The notes under the pieces: model-generated | Told to the model about the DNA's origin: nothing | The model's database searches: none | What the model saw: the letters and a program-made list of their open reading frames with translations, nothing else | Assembly (NCBI RefSeq): GCF_026153205.1 | Contig: NZ_JAPFBW010000003.1 | Coordinates: 124,001-188,000, forward strand | DNA: 64,000 nt | Source: Aquabacterium sp. A7-Y | Lineage (GTDB): Bacteria; Pseudomonadota; Gammaproteobacteria; Burkholderiales; Burkholderiaceae_C | Reading direction: 5' to 3' | Shown: positions 55,148 to 62,768 of the stretch, piece after piece | Layout: every line of letters begins with the position of its first letter | Position numbering within the stretch: the stretch's first letter is position 1 | Position numbers and translations under genes: made by a program

Positions 55148-55816
55148 ATGAAACCACTGACCCTGCCGCCGCGGGTGCCGGCCATCGCCAGGAGCGGCGC
55201 TGGCAGCAGCGCGGCGGAGCGCTCGGCCTTCTCCGCACAGCTCGATGCGCAGCGCAAGCGCGCGACCGGGGAGGTCCGGCCCGGCGCCGCCGCGGAGCCC
55301 CGCGACCCGGCCGCGGCCACACTGCCGCCCGCGTCGCTGGCGGTGCCGGACCTGAATCCGCCCGAAGCGCCGCCGCAGCGCCGGCGTGACGCCGCCGAGC
55401 GTCGCATGCCGGCGATGAGCCCCGTGCAGGCCACGCCGCCTCCGCTGCCCGGTGTCGGCATCCCGGCCGGCGGGCCGGCCCCGGCAGCTCGCGAGCTCGC
55501 TGCCGGGCCGCGCAAGCGCACGGCGGCGGGCGCGTCCCCGGCGCCGCCCGAGGCACCGGCGCCGAGCCTGCCGCCGGCCGAGGAACTGGCCGAGCTGCTG
55601 GCGGGCCGCAGCCGGGGCGCGGCCAGCGCCTTCGAGATCTGCCTGCCCGACGGCGGCGAGATCGCGGTGGCCTTCGAGCGCCATGAGCAGTGGTGCAACG
55701 TCTTCCTGCACGGGCGCTCGCCCGAGCTGGCGCGCCGGCTGCGCGAGCTCCAGCCGCGCATCGCCGAACGGCTGGCCGCCGAGGGGCAGGGCGAGTTCCG
55801 CGTGTATGCCTTCTGA
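55148..55816 (+). CDS. sctP: Type III needle-length/substrate-switch protein SctP (HrpP)
   Basis: 222 residues from ATG 55148 with a GAGG ribosome site. The first ~150 residues are Ala/Pro-rich and disordered. The final ~70 form the compact T3S4-type domain: FEICLPDGGEIAVAFERHEQWCNVFLHGRSPELARRLRELQPRI. SctP sets needle or pilus length and triggers the change in substrate class. Identified by domain plus position. Confidence 0.82.
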   Translation: MKPLTLPPRVPAIARSGAGSSAAERSAFSAQLDAQRKRATGEVRPGAAAEPRDPAAATLPPASLAVPDLNPPEAPPQRRRDAAERRMPAMSPVQATPPPLPGVGIPAGGPAPAARELAAGPRKRTAAGASPAPPEAPAPSLPPAEELAELLAGRSRGAASAFEICLPDGGEIAVAFERHEQWCNVFLHGRSPELARRLRELQPRIAERLAAEGQGEFRVYAF

Positions 55817-55824
55817 GGCGAGCC

Positions 55825-56889
55825 ATGTGTCGTAAGGCGATGCCGGCCATCGAGTTGGGTGACTCTGCGCCCGCTGCCAGGCCCTGGCGTCCGCCGACCC
55901 TGCCGGCCTGGCGCCGCGTCTTCGACCGCGTGCTGGGGGACGGCCTGTCGGCCCGGCTGACCGAGATCGACCCGGATGCCGTGCTGCAGCTGCGCCGGCC
56001 CGTGACCGGCGCGGCGGCCGCTGACGCAGGCTGCGACCTGGCGCTGCAGGGGCCCGCCGGTGTGCTCTGGCTGCACCAGGGCGTGCGCCTGCTGCGGGCC
56101 CTCAGCGGCGTCGACCTGGGGGCGGCCAGCGACGAGTCGGTGCAGCTGTGGCTGCAGGCCTCGGCCCTGGCCCGCCTGCCGGAAGCCCTGCGACAGGCCT
56201 TCGACCGCATCGCGCGCCCGGCGGCGGGCGAGGCGCCGTTGCGGGAGCTGCCGCGTATCGACATCAGCTTGCGAACCTTCGACCACGTCATCGCCACACA
56301 TGGCTGGGCCGATACGGCGACGCTGGAGCGCCTGGCGCGCGGCGGCTTCGAGCCGGTGCCCGCCGCGCCGCCGCCCCGATGGACCGGCGCCCTGGTGCTG
56401 CGGGCCGCCGTGCTCGTGGCACGGCACCGGCTGTCTGCGGCGGCGCTGGGGGCGCTGAAGCCGGGGGACCTGATCCTGCCGGGCCTGCCGCTGTTCACGC
56501 CCGCGGGCCGGGGCAGCGTCTGCATCGGCGGCCGGCGCGTGATTCTTTACTTTCGGGAGGACAAGGTGTTCGAGGTGGAGTCGGTGGAGCTGGAGCAGCA
56601 GCAGGACAAGGCGGGAGCGCCCGACGACGCGCTGCCCGGCGGCGAAACGGCGCAGGACACGAGCGCCTGGGGCGACGTGGCGGTGGAGCTGGTGTTCCAG
56701 CTCGGCAGCGTGAGCACGGCGGTGGCGGATCTGGCGCGGCTCGGGCCCGGCGAGCTGCTGCCGTTGGAGAGCGCCGCCACCGGGCCCAACGTCGAGGTGC
56801 TCTGCCACGGCCGCCGGCTGGGCCGGGGTGAGCTGGTGGACGTCGATGGCCGGCTCGCCATCCGCCTGACGAGCTGGGGCCGGGGATGA
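55825..56889 (+). CDS. sctQ: Type III cytosolic sorting-platform protein SctQ (HrcQ)
   Basis: 354 residues from ATG 55825; ATG 55840 is also possible. The N-terminal ~150 residues form a helical-strand domain. A first SPOA domain lies at ~195-245 (LKPGDLILPGLPLFTP...GRGSVCIGG) and a second at ~285-350 (VELVFQLGSVSTAVADLARLGPGELLPLE, ending VDGRLAIRLTSWG). It is encoded as one chain, not split into HrcQA and HrcQB as in P. syringae. It makes the cytosolic C-ring pods. Overlaps sctR by 4 bp. Confidence 0.92.
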   Translation: MCRKAMPAIELGDSAPAARPWRPPTLPAWRRVFDRVLGDGLSARLTEIDPDAVLQLRRPVTGAAAADAGCDLALQGPAGVLWLHQGVRLLRALSGVDLGAASDESVQLWLQASALARLPEALRQAFDRIARPAAGEAPLRELPRIDISLRTFDHVIATHGWADTATLERLARGGFEPVPAAPPPRWTGALVLRAAVLVARHRLSAAALGALKPGDLILPGLPLFTPAGRGSVCIGGRRVILYFREDKVFEVESVELEQQQDKAGAPDDALPGGETAQDTSAWGDVAVELVFQLGSVSTAVADLARLGPGELLPLESAATGPNVEVLCHGRRLGRGELVDVDGRLAIRLTSWGRG

Positions 56890-57560
56890 TGGGAGCGCCC
56901 GACGACCTGTTTTCGCTGGCGCTGGTCCTGGGGCTGATGTCGCTGATCCCCTTGCTGGTGATCACGACCACCTCCTTCCTGAAGGTCTCGCTGGTGCTGG
57001 TCATCACCCGCAACGCCATCGGCGTCCAGCAGGTGCCGCCCACTCTGGCGCTGTACGGCATCGCGCTCGCCATCACCGCCTTCATCATGGCGCCGACCTT
57101 GCAGGCCACCGGCCAGCGCCTGAGCGGCAGTACCACCGCGGCCACACCCGGCGGCGGCGCGCTGCGCAACGACGCGCCCCTGCTCGACCGAGCCCGCGGC
57201 GCCTTCGAGCCGGTGCGCGACTTCATGATCAAGTTCACGCGGCCCGAGCAGCGCGACATTTTCCTGGCCACCGCCAAGCGCATGTGGCCGCCCGAGATCG
57301 CCAAGGACGCGACCAACACCGACGTGCTGGTGCTGGTGCCGGCCTTCGTGGTGTCAGAGCTGCAGACCGGCTACGAGATCGGCTTCCTGATCTACATCCC
57401 CTTTGTCGTGATCGACCTGCTGGTGGCCAACATCCTGATGGCGCTGGGCATGCAGCAGATGTCGCCGCAGAGCATCACGGTGCCGCTGAAGCTGCTGCTG
57501 TTCGTGATGGTGGACGGCTGGGGCAAGCTGCTGCACGGCCTGGCCCTGTCCTATCTCTGA
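56886..57560 (+). CDS. sctR: Type III export apparatus protein SctR (HrcR)
   Basis: 224 residues. Membrane helices with LVLGLMSLIPLLVITTTSFLKVSLVLVITRNAIG, a periplasmic loop, and the C-terminal LVPAFVVSELQTGYEIGFLIYIPFVVIDLLVANILMALGMQQM, the FliP/SctR signature. Five copies form the core of the export gate. Family length matches. Confidence 0.97.
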   Translation: MMGAPDDLFSLALVLGLMSLIPLLVITTTSFLKVSLVLVITRNAIGVQQVPPTLALYGIALAITAFIMAPTLQATGQRLSGSTTAATPGGGALRNDAPLLDRARGAFEPVRDFMIKFTRPEQRDIFLATAKRMWPPEIAKDATNTDVLVLVPAFVVSELQTGYEIGFLIYIPFVVIDLLVANILMALGMQQMSPQSITVPLKLLLFVMVDGWGKLLHGLALSYL

Positions 57561-57570
57561 AAGGTCCCGG

Positions 57571-57831
57571 ATGGAAACCATCGTCGCCTTCAAGCAGGCC
57601 CTGTGGCTGGCCGTGATGCTGTCCGCGCCGCCGCTGATCGCCGCGGCCGGGCTGGGCATCGTCGTCTCCATCCTCCAGGCGCTGACGCAGATCCAGGACC
57701 AGACCCTGCCCTATGTCGTGAAGCTGGTCGGCGTGAGCGTGATGATCGCGCTGCTGAGCCGCTGGTTCGGCAGCGAGCTGATCCAGCTGATGACCCGCAA
57801 CCTGGATCTGATCTCCAGTGTCGGACGCTGA
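57571..57831 (+). CDS. sctS: Type III export apparatus protein SctS (HrcS)
   Basis: 86 residues, two membrane hairpins (ALWLAVMLSAPPLIAAAGLGIVVSILQALTQIQDQTLPYVVKL), the FliQ/SctS pattern. Four copies wrap the SctR pore. Confidence 0.96.
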   Translation: METIVAFKQALWLAVMLSAPPLIAAAGLGIVVSILQALTQIQDQTLPYVVKLVGVSVMIALLSRWFGSELIQLMTRNLDLISSVGR

Positions 57832-57839
57832 GGCGAGGC

Positions 57840-58625
57840 ATGCTCGCGGACTTCCAGTTCCTGCTGATCGCTTTCTCGCTGGTGCTGCCGCGCACCCTGG
57901 TCTGCCTGGTGATCCTGCCTGGCATCGGCCTCAATGCGATGACCGGCGCCACCCGTGCCGGCGTGGCCGCGGCGGTGGCGCTGCCGGCGCTGCTGCCGGC
58001 CTTCCTCGCCGTGCGCGACGCGCCTCCGGACATGCTGCACGGCATGGCGCTGGTCTTCAAGGAGGCGCTGATCGGGCTGGTGATGGGGGTGTTGCTGGGG
58101 ATCCCGCTGTGGGTGCTGCAGGCGATCGGCTCCATCCTGGACACGCAGCGCTCGCCGATTCCCATCGCCGGCGCCAACCCCAACGACCAGGACAGCTCAG
58201 GCACCGGCTCGGTGATGCTGCAGGCGGGCGTGATGATCATGATCCAGGGCGGGCTGATCCTGGCGCTGGTGAACACCCTGATCGAGAGCTATGGCACCTG
58301 GCCGGCGATGCAGCTGGCGCCGGCCTTCGACGTCGTGAAGGCCGAAACCGTCCTGCGCCGCTTCGGCGAGCTGCTGTGGCATGTCGTGGTGTACGGCGCG
58401 CCGCTGCTGATCCCGCTGCTGCTGGTCGATTTCGCGCTGGGGGCCATCGGCATCTTCGCGCCCTCGCTGCAGGTCTCGGTGGCCAGCTCGCCGATCAAGA
58501 GCCTGCTGGGGCTGTTCATCCTGATCGCCTACTGGGCCACGCTGTCGCACCACATCGGCGGCGACTTCGCGCGCCTGCTCGACCTCATCCGCGAGGTGTT
58601 CGGCGCGCCGCCGCGCAGCTCCTGA
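57840..58625 (+). CDS. sctT: Type III export apparatus protein SctT (HrcT)
   Basis: 261 residues from ATG 57840. Six to eight hydrophobic helices; MALVFKEALIGLVMGVLLGIPLWVLQAIGSILDTQR, PNDQDSSGTG loop, LLIPLLLVDFALGAIGIFAPSLQV and SPIKSLLGLFILIAYW are FliR/SctT signatures. Single copy in the gate, next to SctU. Confidence 0.96.
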   Translation: MLADFQFLLIAFSLVLPRTLVCLVILPGIGLNAMTGATRAGVAAAVALPALLPAFLAVRDAPPDMLHGMALVFKEALIGLVMGVLLGIPLWVLQAIGSILDTQRSPIPIAGANPNDQDSSGTGSVMLQAGVMIMIQGGLILALVNTLIESYGTWPAMQLAPAFDVVKAETVLRRFGELLWHVVVYGAPLLIPLLLVDFALGAIGIFAPSLQVSVASSPIKSLLGLFILIAYWATLSHHIGGDFARLLDLIREVFGAPPRSS

Positions 58626-58638
58626 CCGTGACCTCGAC

Positions 58639-59727
58639 ATGAGCTCCGAAAAGACCGAAGAGCCGACCGAACACCGCCTGCAGCAGGCGCGCGAGGAGGG
58701 CCGCGTGCCGGTGAGCAAAGACCTGGCCAAGTGCCTGGTCGTGTACTGCGTCGGCGAGACGCTGCTGGCGGCCGAGGGGCTGGCCCGCAGCGCGCTGGAG
58801 TCGCTGTTCCTGAACAGCCTGGAGGCGACCGCCCGGCACATGGACTTCCTGCTGCCTCAGGCGGCGACCTCGGCGGCCGGCGTGCTGTTCCTGGTGTTCG
58901 CGGCGCAGCTGGTGATCGTCGCCGCGACGGCGGTGGCCGGCTTCTGGGGGCAGTTCGGCGTGCTGATCTCGCCCAAGGCGCTGGCGCCGAAGCCGGAGCG
59001 CCTCAACCCGGCCTCGGCGGTGCAGCAGATCTTCTCCAAGCAGAAGCTGCAGGAGATGGTGTTGTGGCTGGTCAAGCTGGGCGCCATCGGCATTCCGATG
59101 TACCTGCTGATCCACGCCTCCCTGCCCGAGATCGCGGCCCTGTCGAGCGGTCAGCCGGCCGACGTCTACGCCGCCTTCATGCAGCTGCTCGCACGCTCCT
59201 TCCGGATCTGCATGCTGATCTCCTTCGTGATCGCGATCGCCGACTTCGCGATCCAGCGCAAGTCCTTCCTGAGCTCGATGCGCATGAGCCGCGAGGAGGT
59301 GATCCGCGAATACAAGGAGATGGAGGGCGACCCGATGGTCAAGGGCCAGCGCAAGCAGATCGCGATGGAGCTGGCCATGTCGGGTGAAGCCGCGCTGACC
59401 GAGGACGCCAACGCGGTGGTGGTCAACCCGACCCACTTCGCGGTGGCGCTGTACTTCGACGAGCAGGACACGCCAGTGCCGGTGCTGCGCGCCAAGGGGC
59501 GCGACGCGGTGGCGCAGGCCATGATCCGGCGCGCCCACGAGCGGGGCATCCCGGTGGTGCGCCATGTCTGGCTGGCGAGGACCTTGTACGCGACCGTCAA
59601 GCACGGCATGGCGGTGCCGCGCGCGACCTACACCTCGGCGGCGCTGGTCTATGCGGTGGTGGACGAGTTGAAGAAGAGCGGCCTGAGCTATGCCGAGTGC
59701 GAAGGGGACGGCGCGCCGCCGGCTTGA
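58639..59727 (+). CDS. sctU: Type III substrate-switch protein SctU (HrcU)
   Basis: 362 residues. Starts MSSEKTEEPTEHRLQQAREEGRVPVSKD (FlhB family). Four membrane helices, a cytosolic linker with MSREEVIREYKEMEGDP, then the autocleavage site N263-P-T-H266 within VVVNPTHFAVALYF. Cleavage after Asn changes substrate recognition. It ends the long operon; the following 80 bp are AT-rich and begin an unrelated gene. Confidence 0.97.
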   Translation: MSSEKTEEPTEHRLQQAREEGRVPVSKDLAKCLVVYCVGETLLAAEGLARSALESLFLNSLEATARHMDFLLPQAATSAAGVLFLVFAAQLVIVAATAVAGFWGQFGVLISPKALAPKPERLNPASAVQQIFSKQKLQEMVLWLVKLGAIGIPMYLLIHASLPEIAALSSGQPADVYAAFMQLLARSFRICMLISFVIAIADFAIQRKSFLSSMRMSREEVIREYKEMEGDPMVKGQRKQIAMELAMSGEAALTEDANAVVVNPTHFAVALYFDEQDTPVPVLRAKGRDAVAQAMIRRAHERGIPVVRHVWLARTLYATVKHGMAVPRATYTSAALVYAVVDELKKSGLSYAECEGDGAPPA

Positions 59728-59762
59728 GGGGCGTCTGGGCCGGTAGCGGAGAAATTTAGGTG

Positions 59763-59785
59763 AAATTAGCTATATCGACTAATTT
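59763..59785. promoter_or_regulatory. AT-rich inverted repeat in front of the P-loop ATPase gene
   Basis: AAATTAG (59763-59769) and CTAATTT (59779-59785) are exact complements around CTATATCGA. It lies 24 bp upstream of ATG 59809 in a conspicuously AT-rich patch. It may be a promoter with an overlapping operator; the stem is too AT-rich for a strong terminator. Confidence 0.55.
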
Positions 59786-59808
59786 TCTTCCTGCTCCAAC
59801 TTTGCCCC

Positions 59809-60720
59809 ATGCACACGATTTTCCACCGCACGAAGCTCGCGCAAGAGATGACGCGTCAGCTACTCCAGCCCGGCGTGCTGGATGAGGGGCTTCGATCCGG
59901 GCTTTTCATCTCCGGCCTGCGCCGCACAGGCAAGACGACCTTCCTTCAAGCCGACCTGGTGCCAGCGCTGGAGGGCGCGGGCGCCTTGGTCATCTACGTT
60001 GACCTGTGGTCGAACACGCAGACCCATCCCGCCACCCTGGTGCGAGGAGCGATCCGGCGCACCCTCGCCGAACTGCAGTCGCCCGCAGGAGCCGTGGTCC
60101 AAAAACTTCAGAAGTTGCGCAACGCGGAGCTCGCTGTGGCCGGCTTCAAGTTCGGCTTCAAGGTTGAAAGCGTAGGCGCCGAGGGCGGGGCGACGCTCGC
60201 CGAGGCCTTGACCGAGGTCGTCGACCAGGCGAAGTGCGACCTCGTCTTGATCGTCGACGAGGTGCAGCAGGCGATCACGTCGGAGGAGGGCAAGCAGATG
60301 CTGCTGGCCCTGAAGGCTGCCCGGGACGGGATCAACCCCCGCCCCGGCACGCCCGGCCATTTCATCTTCGTGGGCACGGGGTCGCACCGCGCCCTGGTGA
60401 GCGAGCTCACTGCGCGCCGCAATCAGGCCTTTGCCGGCGCTACTTCCATTCCCTACCCCGTGCTGGATGCCGACTACGTGCGGTACTTGCTGGAGCGTCT
60501 GAGGGCGGAAGGGGCTGCCGCGCTGCCGAGCCTGGAGGTGGCGACGCAGGCGTTTCGCATGCTCGGCGCACGGCCCGAGGAGATGCTGCGCGCATTGCGC
60601 GAGTTGCGATCGCTGATGCCGCCCGGCGGGGATCCGGACCAGTTTCTGCCCGTCATCGCAGGCACGCTTCGCTCCACAGCGGCCGATGTCGGACTCCGGA
60701 ATCACTTCTTCACGCCATAG
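59809..60720 (+). CDS. P-loop AAA-type ATPase of unknown role
   Basis: 303 residues. MHTIFHRTKLAQEM starts a short helix; Walker A is GLRRTGKTT near 40, a Walker B-like LVLIVDEVQQ near 145, and a sensor-type FIFVGTGSHRAL near 190. The C-terminal half is helical. This resembles the ATPases found beside defence or toxin genes and in archaeal-like ATPase families, but no second domain tells the function. It ends by overlapping the convergent exported-protein gene by 19 bp. It has a different base composition from the T3SS genes and looks inserted. Confidence 0.8.
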   Translation: MHTIFHRTKLAQEMTRQLLQPGVLDEGLRSGLFISGLRRTGKTTFLQADLVPALEGAGALVIYVDLWSNTQTHPATLVRGAIRRTLAELQSPAGAVVQKLQKLRNAELAVAGFKFGFKVESVGAEGGATLAEALTEVVDQAKCDLVLIVDEVQQAITSEEGKQMLLALKAARDGINPRPGTPGHFIFVGTGSHRALVSELTARRNQAFAGATSIPYPVLDADYVRYLLERLRAEGAAALPSLEVATQAFRMLGARPEEMLRALRELRSLMPPGGDPDQFLPVIAGTLRSTAADVGLRNHFFTP

Positions 60721-61256
60721 AGCTGCAGCGGAAGGCAGTCGCCCTGCTTCACCTGGGACTTGATGTAGTCGGCCAGGCACTCGGCGTTTTTCCGGGTTTG
60801 CTGCCGCTCCTTGTCGGTCATCAGCTTCAGCACGGAGTCCGCCGCAAGGGCCGTGCGATAGGTGGCTTCGGCCTCGCTCAAATCCGCTTGCCAACGCTCC
60901 CCATAGGTCTTTTCGCGCTGCCTGATCTCACCGAGCATGCGGAGCCAGTTGTCTGCGTATTCGTTCAGTGCCTTCGGTGTGGGGTAGAACAAGGCGCTCT
61001 CGCCGAACGCCTTCGCCGCCGCTCCCCATTCCTTGCGCTGCTTCTTCAGCTGCCCATACTCGTAGGCTCTTTGCGAGTTCTTCTTGTCAGCCTTGTGAGC
61101 CTTCGCGCCGTTCTCTTTGAGCCAAGTCTCGACCGCTTTCGGGTTGCCCAAATCCTTCTGCGACAGCTCGGAAGGCCCGGTCGCCGAACTCTCCGAGGCG
61201 TGAGCCAGGGGCAGCACGCTAGCGAACCACAGTAACAGTGCCAACTGTCTTGCCAT
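60702..61256 (-). CDS. Exported protein, candidate immunity partner of the upstream transpeptidase-fold protein
   Basis: 184 residues from ATG 61256, with AGGAG 7 bp upstream. Signal peptide MARQLALLLWFASVLPLAHAS. The mature part is polar and helical (KAHKADKKNSQRAYEYGQLKKQRKEWGAAAKAFGESALFYPTPKALNEYADNWL), resembling a tetratricopeptide-like helical repeat. Two Cys flank a C-terminal helix. It overlaps the upstream gene by 38 bp, so the two are co-expressed. A periplasmic partner for an enzyme acting on peptidoglycan makes sense as immunity, but this is inference. Confidence 0.78.
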   Translation of the reverse strand: MARQLALLLWFASVLPLAHASESSATGPSELSQKDLGNPKAVETWLKENGAKAHKADKKNSQRAYEYGQLKKQRKEWGAAAKAFGESALFYPTPKALNEYADNWLRMLGEIRQREKTYGERWQADLSEAEATYRTALAADSVLKLMTDKERQQTRKNAECLADYIKSQVKQGDCLPLQLYGVKK

Positions 61257-61800
61257 CACCACTCCTGCAAAGGATCAGATACCGGTAGAGCTGCGTCCAT
61301 CGGTCCGCGTCCACCGTGATGCAACCAGCGCTCACGCGCCCGGGATGCAAGTAGCGGTCACCGTGATAGCGGATGGCTTCGCCATGCCCCAGGTAGAACC
61401 AGTTTTTCGCATACGGGCTTTTCCCGAGATAACCCAGGCCACCGCTGTGCGGGTGGTCGGGTATCTGGATCGGATGCATGCCCTCGGGGATGGGGTTGCG
61501 GGGCTCCGTGATGGCCTTGACGCTTCCCTGCGCGTAGGTCAGCGTCTCTCTGCTGACGCTGAACGTCAGCTGCGCAGGCCCCTTGTACTCCGGTCGCTGA
61601 ACACTCAGGTTGCCGGTCTTCACGGAGAACTTCTTCCCCCCGTTCACACCCTCCAGCACGGTGAAGAAATCACGTCCTGCACTGGATGAGGTCAGCTCGA
61701 CCTGCAGGTACTCCGGAACCGAAATGTTCGCGCCGACAGGCTCCGGCTTGATGAGCAGCCAGCCGTCCGAGCCGGCCACGATGTAACGCTTCTCAGGCAT
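61219..61800 (-). CDS. L,D-transpeptidase-fold protein without signal peptide, candidate peptidoglycan toxin
   Basis: 193 residues from ATG 61800, preceded by GGGAGGA. No signal peptide. The N-terminal ~90 residues are strand-rich (GWLLIKPEPVGANISVPEYLQ). The C-terminal half carries a YkuD-like motif: HG in FYLGHGEAIRYHGDRYLHPGR and then S-A-G-C-I-T-V, with Cys the likely nucleophile. This matches the pattern H...G..S.GC.. shared by L,D-transpeptidases and by the Tlde1/DUF2778 group of type VI effectors. Without its own signal it would need a secretion system. The overlapping exported gene is the candidate immunity. Confidence 0.82.
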   Translation of the reverse strand: MPEKRYIVAGSDGWLLIKPEPVGANISVPEYLQVELTSSSAGRDFFTVLEGVNGGKKFSVKTGNLSVQRPEYKGPAQLTFSVSRETLTYAQGSVKAITEPRNPIPEGMHPIQIPDHPHSGGLGYLGKSPYAKNWFYLGHGEAIRYHGDRYLHPGRVSAGCITVDADRWTQLYRYLILCRSGDGKTVGTVTVVR

Positions 61801-61858
61801 GGTTTTCCTCCCTGTGAGCTGCGTGATCGTGATGGTAGCGGCGGGAGCGGGTGTTTCT

Positions 61859-61889
61859 CACCCCTACCTCAAGGGGGGAGGTAAGGGTG
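61859..61889. repeat. 12-bp near-perfect inverted repeat in the divergent spacer
   Basis: CACCCCTACCTC (61859-61870) and GAGGTAAGGGTG (61878-61889) pair with one G-U and a 7-base loop. It lies between the leftward transpeptidase-fold gene and the rightward small gene. It is an operator or attenuator candidate; it follows no gene end. Confidence 0.6.
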
Positions 61890-61994
61890 TTCGTATCCAT
61901 CCGGCAGGAAACCCTTTGCAGGCAGTCGCCACTCATGCCGTATGCGGTGCCGGCGGCCCGGCGCTGCAGGTGGTCACGCGAAGGAGGGCCGGTG

Positions 61995-62219
61995 GTGAAG
62001 TACGCAATGACGAAACAGGGCAGGACCGTGATCGAGACGCGCTGCCCCTCGCTGGAGCGGCGGCTGCGTCCGGTGCTGCTGCTGTGCAACGGACAGCGCA
62101 GCGTGCGCGAGATCCTGCACCAGACGCGCGGCCTGGCGCAGCTGGCGGATCTGCAGCGGCTGATCGACCTGGGCCTGATCGAGCCGGTCAGCGCCACCCG
62201 GCTGCAAGGGCGGGGTTGA
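61995..62219 (+). CDS. Small protein of unknown function (winged-helix-like)
   Basis: 74 residues from GTG 61995, which has AAGGAGG at 7 bp; the earlier frame start at 61851 has no site. Helical, with HTH-like spacing: LLLCNGQRSVREILHQTRGLAQLADLQRLIDLGLIEPV. No known family was recognised. It lies just upstream of the sctI unit and might be regulatory, but nothing more can be said. Confidence 0.6.
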   Translation: MKYAMTKQGRTVIETRCPSLERRLRPVLLLCNGQRSVREILHQTRGLAQLADLQRLIDLGLIEPVSATRLQGRG

Positions 62220-62249
62220 AGGGAGAGCGAGGGCCGAACGCCGGGCCGG

Positions 62250-62277
62250 GGAACCAAAACACTCGGGCCGACATTCA
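62250..62277 (+). promoter_or_regulatory. hrp box-like promoter of the sctI-sctJ-sctK unit
   Basis: GGAACC (62250-62255), 15-bp spacer, ACATTCA (62271-62277). The -35 half is perfect and the -10 half matches three of five defined bases. It ends 51 bp upstream of ATG 62329. Confidence 0.55.
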
Positions 62278-62328
62278 TGGCAGCGAAACCGCCCGAGCGC
62301 GGTCCGGTCCAGCCATCAAGAGGACACC

Positions 62329-62739
62329 ATGAAAGTCGATTCACTGCAGAACGTTCGTGCCTTCGAGAGCGTGGCCCCCCTGCGGGGCGGCGGCGCCGGC
62401 CCGGCCGCACCCGCTTCGGCGGCGGATGCGGCCGACTTCCGCGTTGCCGTGGAGCAGCACCGCCTGAGCTTGACGCCGCTGGAGGCCGGGCCGCGTCCGG
62501 CGACCGGGCCTTCGCTCGGCGAGCGCCTGGCCGGCGGCATGAGCGGCGTGGCCGCCGACCTCAAGCGCGACCACCGCCACCTGTCGTCGCTGATCCAGCG
62601 CGCCAGCCTGACCGGCGACCACGAGCTGATGATGAAGGCTTCGCTGGCGCTGAGCGAGTACCAGCACCATGTGCAGCTGATGACGAAGACGGTGTCCAAG
62701 GCGGCCACCTCGCTCGACCAGCTCACGCGCATGAACTGA
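62329..62739 (+). CDS. sctI: Type III inner rod protein SctI (HrpB)
   Basis: 136 residues. Ala/Gly-rich N-terminus, then a helical C-terminus: LIQRASLTGDHELMMKASLALSEYQHHVQLMTKTVSKAATSLDQLTRMN. This last helix with ALSEYQ is the YscI/HrpB rod signature. It polymerises inside the basal body. First gene of a unit with sctJ and sctK. Confidence 0.88.
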   Translation: MKVDSLQNVRAFESVAPLRGGGAGPAAPASAADAADFRVAVEQHRLSLTPLEAGPRPATGPSLGERLAGGMSGVAADLKRDHRHLSSLIQRASLTGDHELMMKASLALSEYQHHVQLMTKTVSKAATSLDQLTRMN

Positions 62740-62768
62740 GGCGCCGAGCGCCCAGCGGGATCCGGCTC

